Shown here piece by piece: positions 37,796-46,375 of a DNA stretch of 64,000 bases. Position numbers and translations under genes: made by a program. This stretch comes from Amycolatopsis regifaucium (GTDB lineage Bacteria > Actinomycetota > Actinomycetes > Mycobacteriales > Pseudonocardiaceae). Each line of letters opens with the position of its first letter. Position 1 is the first letter of the stretch. The notes under the pieces are model-generated. The model did not search any database. It was not told the origin of the DNA and saw nothing but the letters and a program-made list of their open reading frames with translations. Where the stretch lies: NCBI RefSeq assembly GCF_001613935.1, contig NZ_LQCI01000002.1, forward strand, positions 248,001 to 312,000. Reading direction: 5' to 3'.

Positions 37796-39054
37796 GACTG
37801 GTGGCTCCTCGAACCGTGCAGGAGGGACTGCACGCCCTCGCTGATCCCGTTGATGGTCTCCGGCGGCAGACCGGTCGTGCAGAGTTCGGCACAACCGAGG
37901 TCGACCACCTCGCTCGCGACGGCGGCGATCGCCTTGTCGGCGAGGCCGAACCGGGCCGCGCGCTCCCAGCCGCCCACGACCGGTTCGCACAGTTCGAGCA
38001 CCTTGTCCACTGTGGACGGGCGCGCGAGCAGCGCGGTCAGCAGGGCGACCGGATGCAGCCACCTGCCGGTCGGCTGGGCGTCCAGATAGCGGATCTCCAG
38101 ATACCCCTGTGGACGGACCGGGGTGAAGAAGGTCGTCAAGTGGTAGGCCAGGTCGTCCTCGGTGGGCTTGCCGAGTCCGGCGCCCGGGCCCCGTCCCTCG
38201 ATCCAGTCGGCGAAGGTGAGGGACGCGGGCGCGTCCCAGCCGTCGTCGCGGCCGGGCAGCACCATCAGCGGGGTGTCCAGGCTCCGGCGTGCCCACTCCC
38301 CCGCCGGATCGCTCGACGGCTCCGCCGAACGGGTGCGGGCCCGCTCGGTGTCCATCACGGCCAGCCAGCGCGCGGACGCGTGGCCGGTGTCGCGTCCGGC
38401 GTGGATTCGGGAATTGGCGAAGGTGGCCAGCAGGGGCGGGCCGAGCGCGTGGACGGCGGCCCAGCGCGCGGCGAGATCGCCGGCCTCGCCGGTGTCCACG
38501 CACACCTGCAGGCCCGCGGTGCTGCACATCATCGTCGCGCCGCCGTCACCCATCGGGGCGAAGCGGCGTTCCATCGCGGCGTAGCGGGGTGTGCCCAGTT
38601 TGCGGACCGGAGGGCGATGCCTGTCGATCCCGGTTTCACCCAGGTACAGGCTTCGCGTGGCGAGAAGGGTTTCGAGGTGGGCCAGATCGGCCGAGACGAC
38701 GGCGTCCAGTTGGCGCAGCGTGGTCTGGGGTTGAGCGGAGATCTCCACCTGACATCCGGGCTCGAGGCTCAGCGGTGAACCTGCCGGAAGCGGGAGGGCG
38801 GGGCTGTCGGGGCGCAGGGTCCGCGGGGTGTGCGGGCCGAGCGCGGCGGCGAGATCGTCGGGATCGAGAGGCCGGGCGGGCTCGTCGGCGTAGTGCACGG
38901 TGAATTCCAGCTCTACGCCGAGAAGTCTCGGTGGCCCGTGCTTGAAGCACACGGAAGCCACATACGCCTCACCTTCGGCGCGATCCGACAGGACCTTCGC
39001 CGTCGCGTTCGACGCGCTCCCGGACTTCTCGGGGAAATCATGAACAGTAGTCAT
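37792..39054 (-). CDS. egtA: Glutamate-cysteine ligase EgtA
   Basis: A 420-residue ligase that makes gamma-glutamylcysteine from glutamate and cysteine with ATP, the sulfur donor for EgtB. LLGVELEFTVHYADEPARPLD (acidic metal site) and EPGCQVEISAQPQ near residues 30-110, with MMCSTAGLQVCVDTG and PQGYLEIRYLDAQP later, identify the GCS2-type family. ATG at 39054 starts MTTVHDFPEKSG. First gene of egtABCD; its promoter lies in the 128 bp between it and the LysR-type gene, which is on the same strand upstream. Confidence 0.95.
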   Translation of the reverse strand: MTTVHDFPEKSGSASNATAKVLSDRAEGEAYVASVCFKHGPPRLLGVELEFTVHYADEPARPLDPDDLAAALGPHTPRTLRPDSPALPLPAGSPLSLEPGCQVEISAQPQTTLRQLDAVVSADLAHLETLLATRSLYLGETGIDRHRPPVRKLGTPRYAAMERRFAPMGDGGATMMCSTAGLQVCVDTGEAGDLAARWAAVHALGPPLLATFANSRIHAGRDTGHASARWLAVMDTERARTRSAEPSSDPAGEWARRSLDTPLMVLPGRDDGWDAPASLTFADWIEGRGPGAGLGKPTEDDLAYHLTTFFTPVRPQGYLEIRYLDAQPTGRWLHPVALLTALLARPSTVDKVLELCEPVVGGWERAARFGLADKAIAAVASEVVDLGCAELCTTGLPPETINGISEGVQSLLHGSRSHQS

Positions 39055-39182
39055 CTTTCCGCCGTCCAGTCGGTTGTCCGATATTCGGGAAACTTGCCTT
39101 CGGACGCTACACGCGGGGTCCGACAAATTCAGGTGGGTTCTTACCGGGCAAGATGCCCGGACCACTTTCCAGGACGGACAGA

Positions 39183-40106
39183 TCAGGGCAAAGCGGGCTC
39201 CGTGCCCAGCCCCAGCGCCGCCGCGGCACCGCGGACCGCCTCGATCACCAGTTGCAGGGCCGGTCGCCGCGACGACGTCGTCCGGTAAGCGATGGAAACC
39301 GTTCGGAGCAACGGTGTGGTCAACGCGACAACGTCGATCCCCGGCGGCCGGAGCCCGAGCCCGAGGTCCGAAACGAGGGTTATCCCGAGGCCTGCCCGGA
39401 CCATCGCCATCGCCGTCGACTGCTCTTCCACCTCGTGGTTGATCTTGGGCTCGAACCCGTGCCGATGACACGCTGTGCGCACCGCGCGGCCGAAGTGACT
39501 TTTCGGGCTGGCGAGGATCCACGGATGCTCGGCCAGTTCGAGCAGCGACGCGCTGCCCGCGGGGACGGCACCGGCGGGCACCGCGGCGTGCAGTCGTTCC
39601 ACCGCGATGACCGCGCGCTCCAGACCGGCGTCCCACGGCATCGGCGCGTCGGAGTAGTCGATCACGAACGAGAGATCCAATTCGCCGTCACGGACGGCGT
39701 CGGCGGTGTCCTCGGGCGCCAGCTCACGGGTCCGGACCTGGATCCCCGGATGCTCGCCGGCGAGCGCCGCCAGCGCGTGCGGCAGGAGCCCGGAAGCGAC
39801 CGAGGCCCACACCCCGGCCATGAGCCGGACCGAAACGGTCGTCTGCGCCTCCTCCAGCGCCAGCGTCGCCCGTTCGACCGAGCCGAGGATCTCCTCGGCG
39901 TGCTCTGTCAGCAGTAACCCCAGTTCGGTCAGCTGCACCCGCCTGCCGAATCGCTCGAACAGCTTCGCGCCCACGTCCCGCTCCAGCTGAGCCAGCTGCT
40001 GCGACACCGCCGACGCGGTGTAATGCAGTGACGCCGCGGCCGCCGTGACGGTGCCGCGCCTGCTCAGCTCGCGGAGCATCCGCAAGCGGTGCAACGAAAG
40101 CTCCAT
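39183..40106 (-). CDS. LysR family regulator, divergent from amino-acid dehydrogenase
   Basis: A 307-residue LysR regulator. The helix-turn-helix (LHRLRMLRELSRRGTVTAAAASLHYTASAVSQQLAQLERDVG) is at residues 4-48 and a substrate-binding-like effector domain at about 95-300. It starts at the ATG giving MELSLHRL; codons before it lie in the divergent promoter region. The 161-bp gap to the divergently read dehydrogenase gene is the usual position for LysR operators, so control of that gene, and perhaps sensing of a branched-chain or acidic amino acid, is likely. Confidence 0.9.
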   Translation of the reverse strand: MELSLHRLRMLRELSRRGTVTAAAASLHYTASAVSQQLAQLERDVGAKLFERFGRRVQLTELGLLLTEHAEEILGSVERATLALEEAQTTVSVRLMAGVWASVASGLLPHALAALAGEHPGIQVRTRELAPEDTADAVRDGELDLSFVIDYSDAPMPWDAGLERAVIAVERLHAAVPAGAVPAGSASLLELAEHPWILASPKSHFGRAVRTACHRHGFEPKINHEVEEQSTAMAMVRAGLGITLVSDLGLGLRPPGIDVVALTTPLLRTVSIAYRTTSSRRPALQLVIEAVRGAAAALGLGTEPALP

Positions 40107-40267
40107 GTCCCCAACGTAAACGGGCGCGGTCGCGGACGCCGGATGACGCGTTACACCAGTTTCTCTGCACACCATCGTTCAGATTCGGTAAATGGACGCC
40201 CGCCCCCGCCGGGGCGCACCCTCGGAAGTGGCGCAGGACGACCCCGAACCCCGAAGGAGGTGGCCGC

Positions 40268-41455
40268 ATGGCCGCGAGGAACGCCGAACCGCTGATGAGG
40301 CTCAGCTGGACCGACCCTGTCACCGGTGCCACCGGCTACCTCGTGGTGCACAGCCTGGTCTCCGGCATCGCGACCGGCGGGACCCGGATGCGGGCGGGCT
40401 GCACGATGTCCGAGGTCGAAGACCTGGCGCGCGGGATGGCGAACAAGACCGCGACCTTCGGCCTGCCGGTCGGCGGGGCCAAGGGAGGTATCGACTTCGA
40501 CCCGAAGGACGACCGCGCTTTCGGTGTCCTGGAACGGTTCTGCGCGTTCCTGCGGCCGTGGATCGACAACCACTGGGTGACCGCCGAAGACCTCGGCGTG
40601 CCGCAGCACCTGATCGACGAGGTGTTCGCGAAGCTCGGGCTTGAGCAGTCGTACCATGCCGCGATCCGCCGTTCGGCCGATCCGGCGCACACTCTTCGCC
40701 GCGTGCAGGCCGGATTGAGCACGCCGGTCCCCGGTGGGCTTCTGCTCGGTGACGTCATCGGTGGTTACGGCGTCGCACAGGCCTGCCTCGGCGTCGCCGA
40801 CGCGTGGGAGTGGCCGGTCGAGAAGACCACCGTCGCCGTGCAAGGTATCGGCACCATGGGCGGTGGCGCGGCGTGGTACCTGCACGAAGCCGGGATGAGG
40901 GTCGTCGCGGTGGCCGACGCGGCAGGCACGCTGTACCGGCCGGAAGGGCTCGACATCCCGGCGCTGCTGGACCTGCGTGACTCCTACGGCGAAATCGACC
41001 GGAGCCGGCTGCCGTCGGACGTCCGGCTGCTGCCCCGGGACGAGATCGTCGCGACCGACGCCGACATCCTCGTCCCGGCGGCGATCTCTTACGCGCTGCG
41101 CGCCGGGAACCAGGGCTCGGTCCGGGCGAAGGTCGTCATCGAGGCGGCCAACGCCGCGACCACCTCCGACGCCGAAGCGGGCCTGGCGGCTCGCGGCATC
41201 CCGGTGATCCCGGACTTCGTCGCCAACGCCGGTGCCGCCGCGTGGGCGTGGTGGCTCCTGCTCGGCGAGGTCGGCGCCGACCCGGCCGACTCGTTCGTGC
41301 GGTTGCGGACGGAGATGCGGGCCAAGGTGGCGCTGCTGCTGAGTTCGTGGAACCTCGACCGCATCGCCCCGCGTACCACCGGCCTCCGGCTCGCCGAAAC
41401 CACCCGTTCGGCCGCCACCACCCCGGAGTCCGAGCCGATGCTGGTCATCCCCTGA
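40268..41455 (+). CDS. Glu/Leu/Phe/Val dehydrogenase family enzyme
   Basis: A 395-residue NAD(P)-dependent amino acid dehydrogenase. SGIATGGTRMRAGCTMSEVEDLARGMANKTA and the catalytic lysine in LPVGGAKGGIDF lie in the N-terminal domain; VAVQGIGTMGGGAAWYL is the dinucleotide motif. It catalyses reversible oxidative deamination of an L-amino acid to a 2-oxo acid and ammonia. It is somewhat divergent from both glutamate and valine dehydrogenases, so the substrate is uncertain. GGAGG precedes the ATG. Divergent from the LysR gene that probably controls it. Confidence 0.88.
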   Translation: MAARNAEPLMRLSWTDPVTGATGYLVVHSLVSGIATGGTRMRAGCTMSEVEDLARGMANKTATFGLPVGGAKGGIDFDPKDDRAFGVLERFCAFLRPWIDNHWVTAEDLGVPQHLIDEVFAKLGLEQSYHAAIRRSADPAHTLRRVQAGLSTPVPGGLLLGDVIGGYGVAQACLGVADAWEWPVEKTTVAVQGIGTMGGGAAWYLHEAGMRVVAVADAAGTLYRPEGLDIPALLDLRDSYGEIDRSRLPSDVRLLPRDEIVATDADILVPAAISYALRAGNQGSVRAKVVIEAANAATTSDAEAGLAARGIPVIPDFVANAGAAAWAWWLLLGEVGADPADSFVRLRTEMRAKVALLLSSWNLDRIAPRTTGLRLAETTRSAATTPESEPMLVIP

Positions 41456-41461
41456 CGTCCT

Positions 41462-41516
41462 GCGCGTGAAGGTCCCCTTCCCTCGGTCGAGCCCAGGGAA
41501 GGGGACGTTCAAGCGC
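41462..41516. terminator. Near-perfect hairpin between dehydrogenase and pip
   Basis: Arms 41462-41483 (gcgcgtgaaggtccccttccct) and 41495-41516 pair with two mismatches. It lies between converging stop codons (41455, 41524). GAAGG-core family member with some decay. Confidence 0.68.
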
Positions 41517-41523
41517 GTCCTGC

Positions 41524-42471
41524 TCAGGCGGCGAAACGATCGGTGGCGCCGATGAGGACCTCGCGCATGGGCTCGTCCTGGGTGCTGTGGCCGACCTCGT
41601 CGATGATCACCAGTTCGCTGCCCGGCCAAGCGTGCGCCAGCTCCCACGGGGTGCCGACGAGGTTGCCCAGGTCGAGACTTCCCTCGGCGAGTACGGCCGG
41701 GATGTGGGCCAGCGTCCTGGCGTCCCGCAGTACCACGCCTTCGTCCAAAAAGGACCCTTGGCGCCAGTAGTGCGTGACCAGCCTGGCGAAGGCCAGCCGG
41801 AACTCCGGCGACTCGAAACTCTTGTACGGCGGGGAAGTCGGGACGATCGCGTCCTCCCAGGCACACCAGTCGGCGGCCGCCTTCCCGTGCACCGCGGGAT
41901 CCGGATCCATGAGCAACTTGTGGTAGGCCGCCGCCAGGTCGCCGTCGCGATCCTCTTCGGGGACGCCGTCACGGAACCTGGCCCAAGCCTCGGGGAAAAC
42001 ACCGCCGAGGCCCCGGGTGAGCAGATCGGTCTCGCGTCGTCGTCCGGTGGCCAAGCCCATCAGGACCATCTCGGAGACCCGATCGGGATATCGCTCGGCG
42101 TACACCAGGGCGAGCACCGAGCCCCAAGAGCCGCCGAAGATCAGCCACTTCCCGATGCCCAGATGTGCGCGGAGCTTCTCCATGTCGGCGATCAGGTGGT
42201 CGGTGGTGTTGGTGGAGAGGTCGGCGTCGGGAGCACTCGCGTGCGGCGTGCTCCGGCCGCAGCCGCGCTGATCGAACAGCACGACCCGGTACTTGGCCGG
42301 GTCGAAGTAGCGGCGCAGCCCCGTGCTGCAGCCGGTGCCCGGGCCGCCGTGCAGCGTGACGGCGGGTTTGCCGTCGGGATTCCCGCAGACCTCCCAGTAC
42401 ACGAGGTGCCCGTCACCGACGTCGAGCATCCCGTGGTCGTACGGTTCGATTTCCGGATACAGCCTTGTCAC
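41524..42471 (-). CDS. pip: Proline iminopeptidase
   Basis: A 315-residue alpha/beta-hydrolase that removes N-terminal proline from peptides (family S33). LYPEIEPYDHGMLDVGDGHLVYWEVCGNPDGKPAVTLHGGPGTGCS, FDQRGCGRSTPHA, the nucleophile elbow FGGSWGS and the closing VDEVGHS-like IIDEVGHST are all canonical. The GTG at 42471 has GGGAGGA eight bases upstream; the longer open frame upstream is not family-like. It stands alone, with a large non-coding gap behind it. Confidence 0.95.
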   Translation of the reverse strand: MTRLYPEIEPYDHGMLDVGDGHLVYWEVCGNPDGKPAVTLHGGPGTGCSTGLRRYFDPAKYRVVLFDQRGCGRSTPHASAPDADLSTNTTDHLIADMEKLRAHLGIGKWLIFGGSWGSVLALVYAERYPDRVSEMVLMGLATGRRRETDLLTRGLGGVFPEAWARFRDGVPEEDRDGDLAAAYHKLLMDPDPAVHGKAAADWCAWEDAIVPTSPPYKSFESPEFRLAFARLVTHYWRQGSFLDEGVVLRDARTLAHIPAVLAEGSLDLGNLVGTPWELAHAWPGSELVIIDEVGHSTQDEPMREVLIGATDRFAA

Positions 42472-43032
42472 GTTCTCGTCCTCCCAGACCTGCCCGAAAT
42501 ACAACAGTGCTGTCACAATAGCCTGGATGGACGCTCCGGCGCGCAGGGTTTCGGGCCCGTGACAGCGTCCTTGCGCTGGTCTGCGCTCGAGTGTCCAAGA
42601 CGACGCTTCGCGAGCCCGTAGCGCCCGATTCGGGTGTTTTCCAACCCCTAATCGACCCTCACGACCCCACCGGACCGCTACCTTCAGGGTAAGCAAGGGG
42701 ACCTTCACGGCAACGAGCTGATCACGCCTTACCCCTCACTACAATCAGTGCTCCTCAAGGAGTGCCCGCATTTGTGTACTTACGCCTGACCTGCCCGAAG
42801 GCGGTTCCGCTGGCACCGCCGCCCGTCTCACCTTGATCAACGGAAGATCCGGGACACTCAACGTCCCGGATCTTCCGTTGATCAAGCTCGTGCCGCTCAC
42901 GACCTGCGGACCGGCAACCCGCACAAGCCCCACACCAGCGGGTAACCAAATGACCAGTTCCACAAGGAGGCCTTCACAGACTTCCCGACGTGAGGCTTTC
43001 GTATCGAGCCGTACCGGCGCGCTTGCCGGTGA
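42472..43032. other. 561-bp intergenic region with hairpin and half repeats, no gene seen
   Basis: No open frame here has convincing codon use; a 72-codon minus-strand frame (42745-42963) runs straight through a perfect palindrome and is rejected. The region contains one perfect 24-bp hairpin (separate entry) and two solitary halves of the GAAGG repeat, aaggggaccttcacgg at 42695-42710 and aaggaggccttcac at 42964-42977. The promoter of pip must lie at its left end. Confidence 0.6.
42832..42886. terminator. Perfect 24-bp hairpin with a different core
   Basis: Arms 42832-42855 (cttgatcaacggaagatcc...) and 42863-42886 are exact complements with loop actcaac. Unlike the other hairpins it lacks the GAAGG-N-CC core and carries TTGATCAACGGAAGATCC. 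It lies about 150 bases after the espG stop on the minus strand and may terminate the ESX cassette. Confidence 0.65.
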
Positions 43033-43785
43033 CTAGCCGCCCAGAGTCGAGGCCACGTTTCGAAGCGCGTCCGCCAGTTCCGGCGGACCGGCGGGTCCGA
43101 TGTGGACCACCGCGTCGTTGCCCCGCCCCGTCGTGTAGCTCAGGTACCGGCCCCAGTCGGTGTCCGCGAAGTGCAGCGGATCCTCGACCGCCACATGCCT
43201 GCCGACCTCGTCCCGCTTGCCGACGTAGAGTTCCCCACTCCCCTCGACCGGCCGCTGCACCAGGCTGACGATGTCCGCGATCACCGGCGGCAGGGAATGC
43301 GTGTCCGGGCCACGCCGTGCCGCCTCTTCGAGCTCGTAAGCCCGGACCGTGCGCAGCCTGCCACCGCCCGCGGGGACGGGCGGCAACTGTTCGATCAGCG
43401 ACTCGGGCAGCCGCCGCCGATCGATCTCCTGGATCCCGACCCAGTCGCCGGAGGACACCGCCAGCACCGCTTGCAAGCCCAGCGAAGCGGCGAGCAGGCC
43501 GTAGGTCTCGCCGCCGGCGTTCACCCAGCCGTAGTACTCGATCGCCGGCTTCGTGAGGACCGGCAGCCAGTCCAGGAAGTCGACCGACGCGCGCCCCCTC
43601 GAGTCCAGCAGCCCTGCCTGCGCCAAAGCGGCTTCCACTCGCTTGTCCGCCTCCGCGCGAGCCGTCCTGGACAGCCAGCGCGGTTCGGGACGCAACGTGA
43701 GGTGCAGGTCGCCGACGCGTTCACGTTCGGCGAGCACCGCCAAGGCTTCGACCGGGATGTCCACCCGGCCCGTTCTGACGGTCAT
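43033..43785 (-). CDS. espG: EspG-family ESX secretion-associated chaperone
   Basis: A 250-residue EspG-like protein (RVDIPVEALAVLAERERVG near the start; SVDFLDWLPVLTKPAIEYYGWV in the middle; ARRGPDTHSLPPVIADIVSLVQRPVEGSGELYVGKRDEVGRH in the second half). EspG proteins bind the hydrophobic tip of PE-PPE pairs and keep them soluble for type VII secretion. Last gene of a four-gene minus-strand cassette, three bases after the PPE-like stop. No EccB-E or MycP machinery gene is within the window, so the cassette must use an ESX system elsewhere. Confidence 0.88.
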   Translation of the reverse strand: MTVRTGRVDIPVEALAVLAERERVGDLHLTLRPEPRWLSRTARAEADKRVEAALAQAGLLDSRGRASVDFLDWLPVLTKPAIEYYGWVNAGGETYGLLAASLGLQAVLAVSSGDWVGIQEIDRRRLPESLIEQLPPVPAGGGRLRTVRAYELEEAARRGPDTHSLPPVIADIVSLVQRPVEGSGELYVGKRDEVGRHVAVEDPLHFADTDWGRYLSYTTGRGNDAVVHIGPAGPPELADALRNVASTLGG

Positions 43786-43788
43786 CCG

Positions 43789-45147
43789 CTACTCGCCGAT
43801 GACCGGCGGGCTGGTCCGCTGGTCGGTGCCGAAGATCGCGTCGGGGTCGGCCTCGATCAGGTAGTCGGGACGCTGGTGCTCGTCGTCCTCGTCACCTTCG
43901 CCACGCCTGCCTCCGGCGCCCATCGGGCCCATCGGACCCCCACCGAGGCCACGTCCACCCGCGCCGCGGCCGCCGGGCACACCGGCGGCACCCGGCATAC
44001 CGCTGCCCATACCGCCGGCACCGGTGCCCTTGCCCGCGCCCAGACCACCACCGGAACCAGTGCCACCCGACCCACCCGGCCCACCCGCGCGGCCGCCGGC
44101 GCCGCCCTCGCCGCCGAGGAGCCTGCCCGCCGCGCTGTTGGGCCCGGGCACGTTACGGCCGCCGGAAGTTCCGGGCGGGTTCTGCCCGGTGCCGCCGGGG
44201 TTGTAATTCTGGCCGAGCCCGTTGGTGAGGCCGACGACGTCTTCGAGGTCGCTGGTACCGCGTCCCGTGTTCCTGCCCGGCGTCTCGGTGGTCTGCCCTG
44301 GCCTCCCCCGGCCACCGCCGGACGGGAGTGTCGTGTCCCCGACTCCCGGTTTCCTCGTCGGCGACGTGATGCCGGTGTCGCTGCCGGGCCGGTCCCTCGG
44401 GTTCACCGGCCGGTCCTCACCGATCCCCGGCTTGTTCTGGTGCTGGTCGGTGCCCGGCCGGTTCTGGTTCTGGTTGGTGCCGTTGTCGTCCGTGCCGCTG
44501 GTGTCGGTGCCGTCGTCGTCCCCACCACCGTTCCGGCCGGGCCGCACCGGAGGGAGGACCGGCGGCGGCTTGATCGGCGGAGGACCGCCATCGACCTTGA
44601 CGCTGACGTTCGCACCGTCGTTCTTCAGCACGCCGTAGTCGGTCGGCAGGCTGGAACTCGTGCTGCTGGTGACCGAGTCGTACTGCTCCATCACCCGGAC
44701 GTTGTTCTGGTTCGCCGCTTCGTGCTTCGCGACGCCCTCTTGGTAGTTCTTGATGTCGTTGTTGACCATGAACGGCCCCGCGATGGGGATCGCGCCCTTG
44801 AGACCGGTGGTCCACGGGTTCGGCTTCTCCGGCTTGTCCGGCACCGGCACGACGGACGAGCCCGAATCGTCGAAGCTGTCGGCCTGTGTCGTCACCGAAT
44901 CCCTCGTCTGGAACAGCGGATCGGCGGTGTCGCGGAAAGCCTGCTCGAGCGGACCGGCTCCGGCGTTGGCGGCATCGGCGGCGGAACCGGTCCAAGAGGC
45001 CTTCATCCGCTCCTGCAGCGCCTTGATGCCCATCCCTCGCTGGACATAGGCGTCGGAAAGCTCCGCGACGCTATCGGCCGCGCTGCGCAAGTTGCGGGTA
45101 TCGCCCTGGGTGAAGTTCTCGTAGATCTGTTTGCCGTCCACCCTCAT
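43789..45147 (-). CDS. PPE-like ESX substrate with Gly/Pro-rich tail
   Basis: A 452-residue protein. The first 130 residues are helical (YENFTQGDTRNLRSAADSVAELSDAYVQRGMGIKALQERM) with a WxG-type turn KASWTGSAAD and NPWTTGLKG, consistent with a PPE/WXG100-type secretion domain. A disordered region rich in P, G, N, T and D follows (about 200-430), including GGxGG-like repeats, then an acidic end HQRPDYLIEADPDAIFGTDQR. The ATG overlaps the DUF3558 stop (ATGA) and has AAGGGGG upstream. Proposed role: exported or surface-displayed partner of the small PE-like protein, carried by EspG. Confidence 0.75.
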   Translation of the reverse strand: MRVDGKQIYENFTQGDTRNLRSAADSVAELSDAYVQRGMGIKALQERMKASWTGSAADAANAGAGPLEQAFRDTADPLFQTRDSVTTQADSFDDSGSSVVPVPDKPEKPNPWTTGLKGAIPIAGPFMVNNDIKNYQEGVAKHEAANQNNVRVMEQYDSVTSSTSSSLPTDYGVLKNDGANVSVKVDGGPPPIKPPPVLPPVRPGRNGGGDDDGTDTSGTDDNGTNQNQNRPGTDQHQNKPGIGEDRPVNPRDRPGSDTGITSPTRKPGVGDTTLPSGGGRGRPGQTTETPGRNTGRGTSDLEDVVGLTNGLGQNYNPGGTGQNPPGTSGGRNVPGPNSAAGRLLGGEGGAGGRAGGPGGSGGTGSGGGLGAGKGTGAGGMGSGMPGAAGVPGGRGAGGRGLGGGPMGPMGAGGRRGEGDEDDEHQRPDYLIEADPDAIFGTDQRTSPPVIGE

Positions 45148-45770
45148 GCCCCCTTGAGTGTCTTGATCAAGGCCGACGCGACCTTCTGCGCGGTCCCACA
45201 AGAATCCTGTTCGTTGTCGTAGCCCTCGGCCTGGGCGCTGATCGCCAGGTCGTCGGCGACACCGACCGAAAGGTCGCAGTTGCCCCGCGCCCGCCGGTCC
45301 TGCAGTCCGTAATAGACGGTGGGATAACCGTCGACCTCAGGGCCGGGCTCCAGGAACTTCAGTTGCCCGGTTTCCTTGGCCTTGTGCAGACCGGCCAGCC
45401 CACCCATGCCCTTTTCGCGGTTGCCACTGCCGAGGATGATCTGCAGGCTGTCGGCCTTGCCTCGAATTCCCCAGCTGCAAGCGGGGTTGCCGGTATCGCT
45501 CTTAGGCGCTCCGGGCTCCGTGAACCCCAGATCCGCGGCGGCGGCGGCGGGGAGCAGCTTGCACACGTCACTGACGAACGCCGTAGCGTCCAGCGGATCC
45601 GTCACCTTCGGAACATTCGGGTCCGCAGGCGAGGCCGACGAAACCGACGACGTCGCCGGTCCCTGGGTCGGGCTAGGCGTACCGGGAGTCTCTCCCGTGC
45701 ACCCTGCGACCGCGACGGAAACGAGCATGAGCGCCACCGCAGCGGCGCGATTCCTCAACACGTTCGGCAT
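45144..45770 (-). CDS. DUF3558 lipoprotein
   Basis: A 208-residue lipoprotein: signal AAAVALMLVSVAVAGC with lipobox VAGC, a Thr/Ser/Pro-rich linker, then a DUF3558 domain (CKLLPAAAAADLGF, NPACSWGIRG, CGTAQKVASALIKTLKG) with conserved cysteines likely to form disulfides. It lies between the PE-like and PPE-like genes, with two-base and four-base spacing or overlap, so it belongs to the same transcript. DUF3558 proteins recur beside ESX substrates in Pseudonocardiaceae; their role is not established. Confidence 0.85.
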   Translation of the reverse strand: MPNVLRNRAAAVALMLVSVAVAGCTGETPGTPSPTQGPATSSVSSASPADPNVPKVTDPLDATAFVSDVCKLLPAAAAADLGFTEPGAPKSDTGNPACSWGIRGKADSLQIILGSGNREKGMGGLAGLHKAKETGQLKFLEPGPEVDGYPTVYYGLQDRRARGNCDLSVGVADDLAISAQAEGYDNEQDSCGTAQKVASALIKTLKGA

Positions 45771-45772
45771 CC

Positions 45773-46171
45773 TCAGGTCGTACGCATGGTGTTGGCCGCG
45801 TCGGTCGCCATCGTCTTGTCGCGAGCGATCTGGAGCTTCTCGATATAACCCTCGATGTACATCTTCATCGAGTCGTTCTGGTTCTGCAGGGAGATCAAAG
45901 AGCTGATGCCGGAATCGACGTAGCTCGCGCTGGCTTCATCCCGTCCCGGCGGCATCAGGTCCTCCGCGATCCGACGGATCTTCTCACCGTCTTCGATGAC
46001 CTTCTTCAGCTCGTCTTCCCACAGCCCGATGACGGCCTGGAGCTCCTCGGGGCTCATCTCGAAGCCGCCGCCCCCGCCGCCTCCACCGCCGTAAACGGTC
46101 GGCTCCGGCGGCGTGGTGAGGTCACCCCAGACGGCCTTGATCGCGCTCGCGGCATCGCCGATGATGTTCAC
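45773..46171 (-). CDS. Small helical PE/WXG100-like protein with poly-glycine segment
   Basis: A 132-residue protein without a signal peptide. A short N-terminal part (VNIIGDAASAIKAVWGDL) is followed by nine consecutive glycines and then about 95 residues of predicted helices with heptad-like spacing (SPEELQAVIGLWEDELKKVIEDGEKI, SLISLQNQNDSMKMYIEGYIEK). Size and helical-hairpin character suit a PE or WXG100-like partner for the PPE-like product. Two GTGs are possible; 46171 is better spaced from GGGGAAGG than 46180. First gene of the cassette, divergent from acnR. Confidence 0.7.
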   Translation of the reverse strand: MNIIGDAASAIKAVWGDLTTPPEPTVYGGGGGGGGGFEMSPEELQAVIGLWEDELKKVIEDGEKIRRIAEDLMPPGRDEASASYVDSGISSLISLQNQNDSMKMYIEGYIEKLQIARDKTMATDAANTMRTT

Positions 46172-46322
46172 GCCCCGCACCTTCCCCTCAGCATTCACGC
46201 ACCGTGACGGACAAAGCGTAGCCAAGTGGCGGACGACGTGTCAGCCCATCCGCCCTACTGGTCGGACGCGTGTCGAGACCGCGCGGTTCCCCCAGGCGGG
46301 GGAAGATCCCGCGAACTGGTCA

Positions 46323-46338
46323 CAGTACGTACGTACGG
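46323..46338. promoter_or_regulatory. AcnR-type operator upstream of acnR
   Basis: CAGTACGTACGTACGG matches the AcnR box (CAG-N-AC-nnn-c-GTACTG) at all defined positions except the penultimate one. Its core GTACGTACGTAC is a perfect palindrome. It ends 37 bases before the acnR ATG, so autorepression is likely. It pairs with the box on the acn promoter at 27823-27838. Confidence 0.7.
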
Positions 46339-46375
46339 ATTGCTTTACCCGGGTTCTCGGTGACAGGATCCCAGG

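Noticed and set aside
42745-42963. A 72-codon minus-strand frame in the gap before the ESX cassette
   Set aside because: It is built largely from a perfect palindrome and has no ribosome site or family resemblance.
43900-44700. Gly/Pro-rich stretch as a tandem DNA repeat
   Set aside because: Codons vary and there is no fixed period; it is a low-complexity protein tail of the PPE-like gene.
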